From positions 1 to 10,925 of the forward strand of contig QHWL01000171.1 in assembly GCA_003222555.1 (NCBI GenBank): a DNA stretch of 10,925 nucleotides, written 5' to 3'. The position numbers were made by a program, and so were the translations under genes. This DNA comes from Acidobacteriota bacterium (GTDB lineage: Bacteria > Acidobacteriota > Vicinamibacteria > Vicinamibacterales > CAVVIG01). Of the stretch, positions 1 to 7,618 are shown piece after piece. Positions within the stretch are counted from its first letter, which is position 1; each line of letters opens with the position of its first letter. The notes beneath the pieces are model-generated. The model was given only the letters and a program-made list of their open reading frames with translations. It was not told the DNA's origin and ran no database searches.

Positions 1-427
1 GACGGGGGAACGGGATGTGGAGATGGTGGGCGCCGCCTACCGCGAAGCGGGACTGGCGGCAGAAGTGGAGCCGTTCCTCTACGACATGGGACAACGGCTC
101 GGACAGGCGGACCTGATTGTCTGCCGAGCCGGCGCGACGACACTGGCGGAAATCACGGCGGCCGCCAAGCCGGCGATTCTGATTCCGCTGCCGACTGCGA
201 CCGACGAGCACCAGCGGAAGAACGCCGAGGCGCTGGCCGCAGCCGGCGCCGGAGAGATGCTGTTGCAGAAGGATCTGACAGGCCACGTGCTGGCGCAGCG
301 GATTCTGGCGCTCGCGAGCGATCACAGCGCCAGGGCGCGGATGTCTGCGGCGGCGCGCGCGCTGGCGAGACCCGACGCGGCGCGTCTCATCGTCGATCGA
401 GCGCTGGAACTGGTGGGAGGACATTGA
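1..427 (+). CDS. murG: UDP-N-acetylglucosamine--undecaprenyl-PP-MurNAc-pentapeptide GlcNAc transferase, C-terminal part
   Basis: Only the 3' end of the gene is in the window; the frame is open from base 2 and gives 141 residues, against about 360 for a full MurG. MurG is a membrane-associated GT28 glycosyltransferase that adds GlcNAc from UDP-GlcNAc to lipid I to form lipid II. The fragment begins with the TGERD segment typical of the start of the second Rossmann domain. The donor-binding signature RAGATTLAE follows at fragment residues 42-50, where the Glu corresponds to the ribose-binding Glu of E. coli MurG. DEHQRKNA at 68-75 matches the Q..NA motif that contacts the sugar. The position directly before murC is the usual dcw order. 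The stop TGA at 425-427 lies 6 nt before the murC start, so the two are very probably co-transcribed. Confidence 0.95.
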   Translation, partial: TGERDVEMVGAAYREAGLAAEVEPFLYDMGQRLGQADLIVCRAGATTLAEITAAAKPAILIPLPTATDEHQRKNAEALAAAGAGEMLLQKDLTGHVLAQRILALASDHSARARMSAAARALARPDAARLIVDRALELVGGH

Positions 428-433
428 CCGTTT

Positions 434-1879
434 GTGCTAGGCAAAACGCGGCGCGTTCACTTCATCGGGATCGGCGGCATCGGCATGAGCGGAATCGCCG
501 AACTGCTCGCCAATCTCGGCTACGTCGTGAGCGGCTCGGATGAAAAGCGGTCGGCGGTGACCGATCGCCTGGAAACGCTGGGGATCCGCGTCGCGCACTT
601 CCACGACGCGCAACACGTCGGCGACGCCGAGGTCGTCGTCGTTTCGGCAGCGGTCGGCCCGGCGAACGCTGAAGTGCGCGAGGCGATGCGCCGGCAGATC
701 CCGGTGATTCCGCGCGCCGAGATGCTCGCCGAGCTGATGCGGCTCCGCTACAGCATCGCCGTGGCAGGCGCGCACGGTAAGACGACGACGACGTCGATGA
801 TCGCGGTCGTCCTCGAGCGGGCGGGGCTCGATCCGACCGCGGTCATTGGCGGCCGGCTGAGCGCCTTCGGCAGCAACGCACGGCTGGGCCGCGGAGAGCT
901 GCTGGTCGCCGAGGCGGACGAAAGCGATCGGTCGTTTCTGAAATTGTTTCCGACGATTGCGGTGATGACGAACATCGACCACGAGCACCTCGAAAACTAC
1001 GGCGACTTCGACGACCTTCAGCAGGCCTTTGTCGACTTCGCCAACAAGGTGCCGTTTTACGGCGCGGTCATCGCGTGCGCCGACGACCCGAACCTGACCG
1101 CTGTCGTGCCGCGGATGACGAGGCGCTTGATTACGTACGGTCTCGCCGCGGACGCCGATGTGACGGCGACCGACGTCGTGCTGGGTCCGTTCACGGCACA
1201 GGCCACCGTGAACCGGCGCGCGCGCCGCGCGGAAGATCCGGCGAGAACGCCGGCGGTGCTCGGGCCGCTCACGCTGAACGTTCCAGGCCGGCACAACGTG
1301 CAGAATGCGCTTGCCGCGGTGGCTGTCGGTTTGGAGCTGGGGCTTCCCTTCGAACGCGTCGCGGAGGGACTGCGGGCCTTTCGGGGTGCGGAACGGCGCT
1401 TTGAAGTGCGCGGAGAGCCGAACGGCATCCTCATCGTCGACGACTATGGCCACCATCCGACGGAGATTGCCGCCGCTCTCGCCGCGGCCGGGGGACTCAA
1501 TCGCCGCATCGTCGTGGCTTTTCAGCCGCACCGCTACACCCGCACCGCGCGGCTCATGAGCGCGTTCGGCCCGGCGCTGGCAGGCGCCGACCACATCGTG
1601 CTGACCGACATCTACGCCGCAGGCGAGGATCCGATCCCGGGTGTCACGATCGAAGTCCTGGCGGCCGCGATTCGTCAGAAGGCCGGTGCCACCGTCGACG
1701 TCGTGCCGCAGCTCGCCGACATCGTGCCGGCCTTGTTGCGTGTCGTGCGGCCAGGCGATGTCGTGCTGACGCTCGGAGCCGGGTCAATTGGTGTGGTGCC
1801 CGAGCAGCTCATCGAGGCGCTGAATCGAGGCGGCGAAGGCTCAACTCGCGTTGAAGCGGCTGGCGGAGGGCGCACGTGA
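434..1879 (+). CDS. murC: UDP-N-acetylmuramate--L-alanine ligase
   Basis: A 481-residue Mur ligase that adds L-Ala to UDP-MurNAc with ATP in the cytoplasm, the first step of stem-peptide synthesis. The N-terminal UDP-binding Rossmann motif GIGGIGMSG is at residues 12-20. The ATP-binding P-loop GAHGKTTTT is at 112-120, ADESDRSF at 161-168, TNIDHEH at 179-185, HNVQNALA at 287-294, RRFEVRG at 321-327, the DDYGHHPTE stretch around 336-344 and FQPHRYTRT at 363-371; all are MurC-type landmarks. Length fits the family. GTG at 434 is the first in-frame start after the murG stop; GGGAGG at 415-420 is a Shine-Dalgarno with a rather long 13-nt gap. An Arg-rich stretch (about 260-271) in the central domain looks like a lineage-specific loop. 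The 3' end overlaps ftsQ by 4 nt (GTGA), which implies translational coupling. Confidence 0.97.
   Translation: MLGKTRRVHFIGIGGIGMSGIAELLANLGYVVSGSDEKRSAVTDRLETLGIRVAHFHDAQHVGDAEVVVVSAAVGPANAEVREAMRRQIPVIPRAEMLAELMRLRYSIAVAGAHGKTTTTSMIAVVLERAGLDPTAVIGGRLSAFGSNARLGRGELLVAEADESDRSFLKLFPTIAVMTNIDHEHLENYGDFDDLQQAFVDFANKVPFYGAVIACADDPNLTAVVPRMTRRLITYGLAADADVTATDVVLGPFTAQATVNRRARRAEDPARTPAVLGPLTLNVPGRHNVQNALAAVAVGLELGLPFERVAEGLRAFRGAERRFEVRGEPNGILIVDDYGHHPTEIAAALAAAGGLNRRIVVAFQPHRYTRTARLMSAFGPALAGADHIVLTDIYAAGEDPIPGVTIEVLAAAIRQKAGATVDVVPQLADIVPALLRVVRPGDVVLTLGAGSIGVVPEQLIEALNRGGEGSTRVEAAGGGRT
1865..1870 (+). promoter_or_regulatory. Shine-Dalgarno for ftsQ, inside the murC 3' end
   Basis: GGAGGG lies 5 nt before the GTG at 1876. 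It supports the GTG start of ftsQ and coupling with murC termination at the shared GTGA. Confidence 0.75.
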
Positions 1880-2748
1880 GCGGGGTTGCCCTACCCGCCG
1901 ATCGACGCTTCCGGCGGGCGCGCGCCAAGCCGGCGCGTCGGCACCGCACCTTGCGCGGACTCGTCAAACCGCTGGTCCGCTACGGCCTGGTCGCGCCGCT
2001 GCTCCTGTACGGCATCTACCGGGGAACGAACCTCGTTGCCAAGGCGCGCGTGCTCCAGATTGATCGCATCATCGTCGGCGGCAACGAGCGGCTCTCGAGA
2101 GGTGAAGTCCTGGCCGTGCTCGACGGCCTGCGCGGTGAAAGCCTCGTCTGGACCGATCTCGGCGCGTGGCGGCGTCGCCTGATGGTGTCGCCGTGGGTGC
2201 GCGATGCCGCGCTTCGTCGATCGCTGCCCTCGACGGTCGAAGTGTTCATCTCCGAAAGGCAGCCGATCGGAATCGGCCGCATCAACGGAGAGATGTATCT
2301 CGTCGACGACCACGCCGTCGTGATCGACCAATACGGGCCGCAGTACGCCGACCTCGATCTGCCGTTGGTCGACGGCATCGCGGCGTCGCCAAACGGCGAC
2401 GGTCTGATGACCGACCGATTGCGGGGGGACCTTGCGGCGCGCGTCATCGCAGCGGTCAAAGCCCGGCCCGACATCGCGAGACGGCTGTCGCAAGTGGACG
2501 TGGCCGATCTTCACAATGCCGCGGTCATTCTCGCGGGCGATCCGGCCGTCATCTATCTCGGCGAGGACCAGTTTCTTCCGAGGCTGCAGTCGTATCTCGA
2601 ATTGGCGTCGGCGCTGCGCGATCGAGTGCAAGACATCGACTACGTCGACCTGCGATTCGACGATCGAATCTACGTGCGGCCTGTGCCTAAACAGACCAAA
2701 CGCGGAGCCGCACCGTCGACCTGGAAGCCATCCGGGAAGAAGCGGTAA
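1876..2748 (+). CDS. ftsQ: Cell division protein FtsQ (DivIB family), POTRA domain
   Basis: A 290-residue bitopic division protein. FtsQ with FtsB and FtsL links the cytoplasmic Z-ring to septal peptidoglycan synthesis. The visible architecture is a strongly basic cytoplasmic N-terminus (residues 10-31, rich in Arg/Lys), one hydrophobic membrane segment at about 36-55, a POTRA domain from about 60 to 131 (beginning VLQIDRIIVGGNERLS, ending VEVFISERQPIGI), then the FtsQ beta domain. The C-terminus is short, basic and probably disordered. The length is close to that of E. coli FtsQ (276 residues). The GTG start at 1876 is chosen because it sits 5 nt after a good Shine-Dalgarno (GGAGGG, 1865-1870) and overlaps the murC stop. 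Sequence conservation in this family is weak, so the call rests on topology, the POTRA pattern and position between murC and ftsA. Confidence 0.92.
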   Translation: MSGVALPADRRFRRARAKPARRHRTLRGLVKPLVRYGLVAPLLLYGIYRGTNLVAKARVLQIDRIIVGGNERLSRGEVLAVLDGLRGESLVWTDLGAWRRRLMVSPWVRDAALRRSLPSTVEVFISERQPIGIGRINGEMYLVDDHAVVIDQYGPQYADLDLPLVDGIAASPNGDGLMTDRLRGDLAARVIAAVKARPDIARRLSQVDVADLHNAAVILAGDPAVIYLGEDQFLPRLQSYLELASALRDRVQDIDYVDLRFDDRIYVRPVPKQTKRGAAPSTWKPSGKKR

Positions 2749-2763
2749 ATCAGCATCAACTCC

Positions 2764-2770
2764 GGAGGAA
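2764..2770 (+). promoter_or_regulatory. Shine-Dalgarno for ftsA
   Basis: GGAGGAA in the 24-nt ftsQ-ftsA gap supports the GTG start at 2773. The spacing is short (2 nt from the end of the motif, 5 nt from the core GGAG). Confidence 0.7.
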
Positions 2771-2772
2771 GA

Positions 2773-4011
2773 GTGGCGCGCAAAGAGCGATACCTGGTGG
2801 GGCTCGACGTCGGCACGTCCAAGGTGACGGCGGTGGTCGCGGAGATGCTCGGCGGCGAGGGGCTCGACGTCGTGGGACTGGGCGTCGCCGAGTCGCGCGG
2901 CATCCGCCGCGGCGTGGTGGTGAACCTCGAAGCGGCCGTCGATTCGATCAAGAAGGCGATCGAAGAAGCCGAGCTGATGGCGGGCGTCGAGATCGATTCG
3001 GTGCACCTGGCGTTGTCAGGGCCGCACATCAAGGGATTCAACAGCCGCGGCGTGGTGGCGGTGGCCGGCAAGAACCGCGAGATCACGCACGAAGATGTGC
3101 GCCGGGCGATCGACGCCGCCAAGGCGGTGTCGCTGCCGACGGGGCGCGAGATCCTCCACGTGCTCCCGCAGGATTTCGTCGTCGACGAACAGGACGGCAT
3201 CGGCGCCCCGGTGGGAATGACGGGCGCGCGCCTCGAAGTGAACGTTCACATCGTCACCGGCAGCCAGAGCTCCACACAGAATCTCGTCGCTTGCGTGAAC
3301 CGGGCCGGCGCGACGGTCGCCGAGGCCGTCGTCGAGCAGCTGGCGGCGAGCGAGTCGGTGCTCACCGCTGACGAAAAGGAGCTCGGCGTCGCCCTCGTGG
3401 ACATCGGCGGCGGGACCACGGACATCGCCATTTACGAGCGCGGCAGTCTCTGGCACACGGCGGTCGTCGGCGTCGGCGGCGATCACTTCACCAACGACAT
3501 CGCGGTCGGCCTGCGGACCCCGGTGCCCGACGCGGAAAAAGTCAAGCGCAAGTGCGGATGCGCCCTGTCGGGCATGGTCGACGAAGACGAGACGATGGAA
3601 GTGGCGAGCGTCGGCGGCAGAAAGCCCCGGGTGATGGCTCGCCGAATCCTTGCCGAAATTCTTCAACCGCGCGCCGAGGAGATCTTCCACCTCGTGTGGG
3701 ATGAGATCAGGCGCGCCGGCTACGAGAAGAGCCTCAATTCCGGCATCGTCCTGACCGGCGGCGGCGCCATCCTCGACGGCATGCCCGAGATCGCGGAACA
3801 GATTTTCGATCTTCCGATTCGCCGCGGATGTCCGACGGGCGTCGGCGGCCTGGCGGATCACGTCAACAGCCCGACGTTCGCCACCGGCGTCGGGCTTGCG
3901 TTGTACGGCTATCGCAATTCGATGGGCGATGCGGCGCGTGGACCGGTCGGCGCCGGCGCCTTGGTGCGCGTTGCGGGGCGGCTGCGCGGGTTGTTCAAGG
4001 AGTTCTTCTAA
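2773..4011 (+). CDS. ftsA: Cell division protein FtsA, actin-like membrane tether for FtsZ
   Basis: A 412-residue actin/Hsp70-fold ATPase that polymerises at midcell, binds the FtsZ C-terminal peptide and anchors it to the inner membrane. Visible motifs are phosphate 1 (GLDVGTSKV, residues 10-18), phosphate 2 (VDIGGGTTDIAIY, 209-221) and the adenosine motif (GIVLTGGGAILDG, 324-336). The SHS2/1C subdomain lies between the two phosphate motifs (about 85-165). The last 17 residues, ALVRVAGRLRGLFKEFF (396-412), form an amphipathic helix with alternating basic and hydrophobic residues, the known membrane-targeting element of FtsA. The GTG start at 2773 follows a near-perfect Shine-Dalgarno (GGAGGAA at 2764-2770). 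The gene starts 24 nt after ftsQ. Length and every motif fit an intact gene. Confidence 0.97.
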   Translation: MARKERYLVGLDVGTSKVTAVVAEMLGGEGLDVVGLGVAESRGIRRGVVVNLEAAVDSIKKAIEEAELMAGVEIDSVHLALSGPHIKGFNSRGVVAVAGKNREITHEDVRRAIDAAKAVSLPTGREILHVLPQDFVVDEQDGIGAPVGMTGARLEVNVHIVTGSQSSTQNLVACVNRAGATVAEAVVEQLAASESVLTADEKELGVALVDIGGGTTDIAIYERGSLWHTAVVGVGGDHFTNDIAVGLRTPVPDAEKVKRKCGCALSGMVDEDETMEVASVGGRKPRVMARRILAEILQPRAEEIFHLVWDEIRRAGYEKSLNSGIVLTGGGAILDGMPEIAEQIFDLPIRRGCPTGVGGLADHVNSPTFATGVGLALYGYRNSMGDAARGPVGAGALVRVAGRLRGLFKEFF

Positions 4012-4016
4012 CGAAG

Positions 4017-4198
4017 GGGAGCGAGGGCCTGCGGCCTGGCTGGCGCGGCAGCCTTGAAGCCGCGTCGAGCGCGGATGCACGAGACGCGCGTGAGCGGGGT
4101 GGGGCCCCGCGAACACTCGAAAAGCCGGGAGCGAGGCGACTGCGGGCGGGGGACCGAAGAGCGGGGCCCGCGAATCGACGAGCCGGGGAGTGACCCGG
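4017..4198 (+). repeat. GC-rich degenerate repeats and palindromes filling the ftsA-ftsZ spacer
   Basis: The 210-nt gap between ftsA and ftsZ is made largely of imperfect repeats. GGGAGCGAGG occurs at 4017-4026 and 4127-4136. GAGCGGGG occurs at 4092-4099 and 4159-4166. GCCGGGAGCGAGGCGAC at 4124-4140 resembles GCCGGGGAGTGACCCGG at 4182-4198. Hairpin candidates are CGCGGC/GCCGCG (4044-4049 with 4059-4064, 9-nt loop) and GCGGGG/CCCCGC (4094-4099 with 4105-4110, 5-nt loop). GCGGGGCCCGC at 4161-4171 is a short palindrome. There is no run of T after any stem, so this is not an obvious intrinsic terminator. Such structure could still attenuate transcription or stabilise mRNA between the two division genes; that is inference. 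Confidence 0.6.
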
Positions 4199-4206
4199 AA
4201 GTAAAC

Positions 4207-4212
4207 AAGGAG
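4207..4212 (+). promoter_or_regulatory. Shine-Dalgarno that fixes the ftsZ start
   Basis: AAGGAG lies 9 nt before the ATG at 4222. It decides for that ATG over in-frame upstream candidates (TTG at 4054, ATG at 4075) that would translate the repeat-rich spacer. Confidence 0.8.
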
Positions 4213-4221
4213 CGACGAAGA

Positions 4222-5553
4222 ATGACTGATCATAACCTGCTGGATGCCAAGGCCCGAGACACGACGCATCTGCGGCTTCGATTCGCGGAGGAGCCGATCG
4301 GGAGTGCCCGGATCAAAGTCATCGGCGTCGGCGGTGGCGGCGGCAACGCCGTCAACCGCATGGTCCAGGTTGGTCTCGACGGCGTCCAGTTCATCGTCGC
4401 CAATACGGACCTCCAGGCGCTCAACGGGAATGTCGCGTCCATCAAGCTGCAAATCGGCAGCAAGCTCACCAAAGGCCTCGGTGCCGGCGCCGATCCGAAC
4501 GTGGGCCGGCAGGCCGCGCTCGAGGACACCGAAAAAATCATCCAGGCGCTCGACGGTGCCGACATGGTTTTCGTCACGACGGGACTGGGGGGCGGAACCG
4601 GAACCGGCGCGGCGCCGGTGATCGCGAGCCTTGCGGGCGAGCTGGGCGCGCTGACGATCGCCGTCGTGACCAAACCGTTCAAGTTCGAAGGCAAGAAACG
4701 GCATCTCCAGGCGGAGCGCGGGCTGGAATCGCTTCGTGATTGCGTCGACACGATTATTACGATTCCGAACGAACGCCTGCTCACAATCATCGACCGCACG
4801 ACGCCGCTCACCGAGGCATTCGCGACGGCAGACGACGTGTTGAGACAGGCGATCCAGGGCATTTCGGACCTGATTCTCGTGCCAGGCCTGATCAACCTCG
4901 ACTTCGCTGACGTGAAGACGATCATGGCCGGCATGGGCCTCGCGATGATGGGCACCGGCGTCGGCGAGGGCCAGGATCGCGCCATCGAGGCGGCGCGGCG
5001 GGCGATCTCGAGCCCGTTGCTCGAGGGCGCATCGGTGAACGGCGCCCGCGGCGTCATCATCAATGTGACCGGCGGCTCCGATCTCTCGCTCGTGGAAGTG
5101 AGCGAAGCGTCGTGCATCGTTCAGGAAGCCGCCGACGAAGACGCCAATATCATTTTCGGCGCAGTCGTCGACCCCGCGCTGAAGGGCAGGGTGAAGATTA
5201 CCGTCATCGCCACGGGGTTCGGTCCGCAGGCGGCGCCGCTGCCGGCAGCGATGACGGCGCAGACGCCGGTGGACATGACGCATTACTCCGATCGGCTGCG
5301 CATGGAACCGATGGCGGCGGCCGGGGGAAGCGAACGGCTCGCATCGACGCGCGTGTCGGTGGCTCGGCGATCACTGCTCGAAATCCCGCTCGGCAGGGCG
5401 GACGGCGGGAGCGCCGCGCCAAAGGCTACCGCGTCCGGCGCGACGGTGGACGACAGGCGCGCCGAGGTGGTGCAATCGGGCGAATCGGACCCCGACTTCG
5501 ATCTCGGCTCGACATTTGACACACCGGCATTCCTGCGGCGCCAGGAAACCTGA
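4222..5553 (+). CDS. ftsZ: Cell division protein FtsZ, tubulin-like GTPase
   Basis: A 443-residue FtsZ, the GTP-dependent polymer that forms the Z-ring. After a 30-residue tail come [17 protein letters not shown] (31-47), the first GTP-binding loop; the tubulin signature [13 protein letters not shown] (123-135); and the T7 synergy loop [15 protein letters not shown] (225-239), whose Asp residues drive GTP hydrolysis in the neighbouring subunit. The globular part ends near 335. A variable linker of about 95 residues rich in Ala, Arg and Ser follows, and the protein ends with the conserved C-terminal peptide TPAFLRRQ (434-441), the docking site for FtsA. The frame is open further upstream, to 4054 or beyond, but that stretch encodes only Arg/Gly-rich repeat translation. 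ATG 4222 with its AAGGAG is therefore the start. The gene is intact. Confidence 0.97.
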   Translation: MTDHNLLDAKARDTTHLRLRFAEEPIGSARIKVIGVGGGGGNAVNRMVQVGLDGVQFIVANTDLQALNGNVASIKLQIGSKLTKGLGAGADPNVGRQAALEDTEKIIQALDGADMVFVTTGLGGGTGTGAAPVIASLAGELGALTIAVVTKPFKFEGKKRHLQAERGLESLRDCVDTIITIPNERLLTIIDRTTPLTEAFATADDVLRQAIQGISDLILVPGLINLDFADVKTIMAGMGLAMMGTGVGEGQDRAIEAARRAISSPLLEGASVNGARGVIINVTGGSDLSLVEVSEASCIVQEAADEDANIIFGAVVDPALKGRVKITVIATGFGPQAAPLPAAMTAQTPVDMTHYSDRLRMEPMAAAGGSERLASTRVSVARRSLLEIPLGRADGGSAAPKATASGATVDDRRAEVVQSGESDPDFDLGSTFDTPAFLRRQET

Positions 5554-5560
5554 CGGGTGT

Positions 5561-5691
5561 GACTCAAGCCGGAGACTACGGACAGACGGGTCCGGGCGGT
5601 CCGGCTCAAGCTGGACACTACGTACCGACGGTCCGGCTCAAGCCGGACACTACAGACCGATCCGGCGGGTCGGGCGAAGCGGGACACTACG
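5561..5691 (+). repeat. Four degenerate tandem copies of a palindromic repeat downstream of ftsZ
   Basis: A unit close to GGCTCAAGCCGGACACTACG appears at 5561-5580, 5603-5622, 5635-5654 and 5672-5691. Start-to-start distances are 42, 32 and 37 nt, and the spacers are related to each other (GACAGACGG, GTACCGACGG, GACCGATCC). The third copy, with two bases before it, contains the perfect inverted repeat TCCGGCT-CA-AGCCGGA (5633-5648). Copies 1, 2 and 4 diverge by a few bases. Spacers are neither constant in length nor unique, and the repeat is degenerate, so it is not a CRISPR. It looks like an array of a dispersed REP-like intergenic element; a fifth degenerate copy lies at 7632-7650. Confidence 0.75.
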
Positions 5692-5863
5692 TGCAGTTAG
5701 CCAGGCGGCGGGCGCTCTCGGTGATAGAGTAGATAGATCCACGGCACACGAGACCGCCGACGTCTGAGCCTCAAGGGGCGCACCGCGCTTGGAAAGCGAG
5801 GAAGGCAGGCCCTGCGGCGATGCTCAGCGCAAGCCGATTCCGGTGCCGGATCGTCGACCGGCC
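5692..5863. other. Remainder of the ftsZ to radical SAM gap
   Basis: With the repeat array before it, this completes a 310-nt stretch without a convincing gene. The only promoter-like string is TGATAGAGT at 5722-5730 (an extended -10 shape) with no acceptable -35. The frame of the next gene is open back to TTG 5789, 10 nt after AAGGGG (5773-5778), so part of this stretch could be an N-terminal extension of that protein. I favour the ATG at 5864. Confidence 0.4.
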
Positions 5864-7618
5864 ATGAAATTCTGGCAACAGCGCGAACGCGCACTCGAAA
5901 CCCTCTCGAAAGAAATCGGCTACACCCGGAAGCCGCACGGCGATCGTTTGCGTGTGGCGCTTGCGTTCCCGAACACATACTGGGTCGGCATGTCGAACCT
6001 GGGATTCCAGACCGTCTATCGCTTGTTCAACGCCCAAGACGACATCGTGTGCGAGCGAATTTTCCTGCCGCCCAAGCAGGAGCTGGCCGCGCTCCTTGCG
6101 GGCAAGGCTCCGCTCGTGACACTCGAATCCCAAACACCCGTGAACGAGTTCGACGTCATCGCGTTCTCGGTGTCGTTCGAATGGGACTACGTGAACGTCC
6201 TGACACTCCTCCGGCTCGCCGGCGTGCCGCGCCATGCGGCCGAACGCGGCGAGCACCATCCGCTGGTGGTCATCGGCGGCGCGGTGACGTTCGTCAACCC
6301 CGAGCCGCTGGCGCCGTTCGCCGACGTCATCGCCGCGGGCGAAGGCGAAGTGCTCGTGCCCGCTTTCGAGCGAGCGTTTCGTTCCGCCACCGGCCGCGCC
6401 GACTTGCTTCGGCGGCTTGCGCAGGAGCGCGGCTTTTACGTACCGACGTTCTACGAACCGCAGTACGGCGCCGACGGCGGCCTCGCCGGCTATGCGACGG
6501 TCGGCGGCGAGGACCTGCCGCTTCCGGTGAAAAAGGCGGCGCTCAAAACCACTGATGCGATCGATCCGCCGTCGACGAGCATCTTCACGCCAGACACCGA
6601 ATTCGGCTCGCGCTTTCTCGTCGAGGTGGTGCGCGGGTGCGCCAACCTGTGCCGCTTCTGCTGGGCCGGCTACAACTACTTACCGGTCCGCGCGTTCCCG
6701 ACCGACCGCATCGTTGAGCTGGCCGAATCGGCTCGCGTCCACGCGAACCGCGTCGGTCTCGTGTCCATTGCGCTCTGCGATCATCCGGACATCGAGCGCA
6801 TCCTGGCGCGACTCCTCGAGATGGGGTACGCCATCAGCCCCGCGTCGTTGCGCCTGGACGACCTCACCCAGTCGATTGTCCGGGTTCTTCGAGCCAGCGG
6901 CGAACGGACCGTTACGATCGCGCCCGAAACCGGTTCCGATCGGCTCCGCAGGGTCATTAACAAGACCGTGACGAACGACGAGATCCTGGATCGGGCCGAA
7001 CTGATCTTTGCGAATGGCATCGAGAACCTGAAGTTGTATTACATGATCGGCCTCCCGACGGAGACCGACGATGACCTGGTGGCCATTCGCGACATCACAC
7101 TCCAGATGCGCGATCGCATGATGAAGCACGCCCGCGCCCGCGGCCAGGTTGGCCGCATCGTCGGCAGCGTGAACCCCCTGATTCCCAAACCTGGTACCGC
7201 GTATCAGTGGCTGCCGATGGAAGATTTGACGATCATCGACAACAAGATAAAGCGGCTGCGCAGCCTGATGGCTGGCATCGACAACGTGTATTTCAACATC
7301 AAGTCCGAGCGGCACTCGTACTATCAGGCGCTGCTGTCGCTTGGAGACCGCCGTGTCGCGCCGGCCATCGAGGTGGCCGAGCGCAACGGTCAGAACTGGC
7401 GTGCCGCGGTCGCTGAATCCAAGGTTGACGCCGACTTCTACATTTTCCGCGACCGCAGCCGTGACATCGCCCTTCCGTGGGACATCATCGACGGCGGCAT
7501 GAAGACGTCGTTCTTCCAGTCACGTCGTTCTTCCAGTCCGAATACGACAGATCACTCCGCGAGGAGTGGACGCTCCCGCCGAAACGGCAGCACGAGAACG
7601 CGCGCCTCTTACCAGTGA
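5864..7618 (+). CDS. B12-binding-type radical SAM protein (TIGR03960-like), C-terminus frameshifted
   Basis: A 584-residue protein from ATG 5864. The N-terminal region (about 30-170) has the fold-defining patterns of a cobalamin-binding-type Rossmann domain: VALAFPNTYWVGMSNLGFQ, FDVIAFSVSFEWDY, LVVIGGAVTFVNPEP, then GEGE. The radical SAM core starts with VVRGCANLCRFCWAG, a CX3CX2C cluster at Cys259, Cys263 and Cys266 that would ligate [4Fe-4S] and bind S-adenosylmethionine. TIAPETGSDRLR (351-362) and GLPTETDDDL (396-405) are further core motifs. The pattern matches a widespread family whose substrate is, to my knowledge, not established. The last 31 residues are Ser/Arg-rich and unlike a fold, because a 17-bp duplication shifts the frame at 7522; see the repeat at 7505-7538. 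Without it the protein would have 581 residues and stop at 7626. TTG 5789 is an alternative start adding 25 residues of low-complexity sequence. Confidence 0.88.
   Translation: MKFWQQRERALETLSKEIGYTRKPHGDRLRVALAFPNTYWVGMSNLGFQTVYRLFNAQDDIVCERIFLPPKQELAALLAGKAPLVTLESQTPVNEFDVIAFSVSFEWDYVNVLTLLRLAGVPRHAAERGEHHPLVVIGGAVTFVNPEPLAPFADVIAAGEGEVLVPAFERAFRSATGRADLLRRLAQERGFYVPTFYEPQYGADGGLAGYATVGGEDLPLPVKKAALKTTDAIDPPSTSIFTPDTEFGSRFLVEVVRGCANLCRFCWAGYNYLPVRAFPTDRIVELAESARVHANRVGLVSIALCDHPDIERILARLLEMGYAISPASLRLDDLTQSIVRVLRASGERTVTIAPETGSDRLRRVINKTVTNDEILDRAELIFANGIENLKLYYMIGLPTETDDDLVAIRDITLQMRDRMMKHARARGQVGRIVGSVNPLIPKPGTAYQWLPMEDLTIIDNKIKRLRSLMAGIDNVYFNIKSERHSYYQALLSLGDRRVAPAIEVAERNGQNWRAAVAESKVDADFYIFRDRSRDIALPWDIIDGGMKTSFFQSRRSSSPNTTDHSARSGRSRRNGSTRTRASYQ
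7505..7538 (+). repeat. Perfect 17-bp tandem duplication causing a frameshift
   Basis: The 17-mer ACGTCGTTCTTCCAGTC occurs twice back to back (7505-7521 and 7522-7538). Seventeen is not a multiple of three, so codons after the first copy are read in the wrong frame. Deleting one copy gives KTSFFQS followed by EYDRSLREEWTLPPKRQ and a TAG stop at 7624-7626. That ending looks like natural protein, while the current ending is Ser/Arg-rich. Either a real recent slippage mutation or an assembly error would explain it. Confidence 0.9.

Noticed and set aside
437..1594. A 385-codon minus-strand frame opposite murC
   Set aside because: Same antisense artefact; composition is Arg-rich and no motif is visible, while murC on the other strand is certain.
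1891..3006. A 371-codon minus-strand frame opposite ftsQ and the start of ftsA
   Set aside because: Low-complexity, His/Arg/Asp-rich translation opposite well supported genes.
4054..4221. N-terminal extension of FtsZ back to TTG 4054 or ATG 4075
   Set aside because: The extension is Arg/Gly/Glu-rich repeat translation, FtsZ proteins do not have it, and ATG 4222 has a good AAGGAG.
3016..5283. A 755-codon open frame on the minus strand across ftsA and ftsZ
   Set aside because: It lies opposite two certain genes and encodes an Arg/His/Ala/Asp-rich product without recognisable domains, the usual antisense artefact of high-GC codon bias.
5561..5691. CRISPR array
   Set aside because: Repeats are degenerate, spacers are short, unequal and similar to each other, and no cas gene is present.
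5722..5730. Extended -10 promoter TGATAGAGT for the radical SAM gene
   Set aside because: No acceptable -35 at 16-18 nt, and the string is common by chance; kept only as a remark in the gap entry.
5516..5767. A small plus-strand gene of 83 codons after ftsZ
   Set aside because: It is mostly a translation of the repeat array and starts inside ftsZ; no ribosome binding site.
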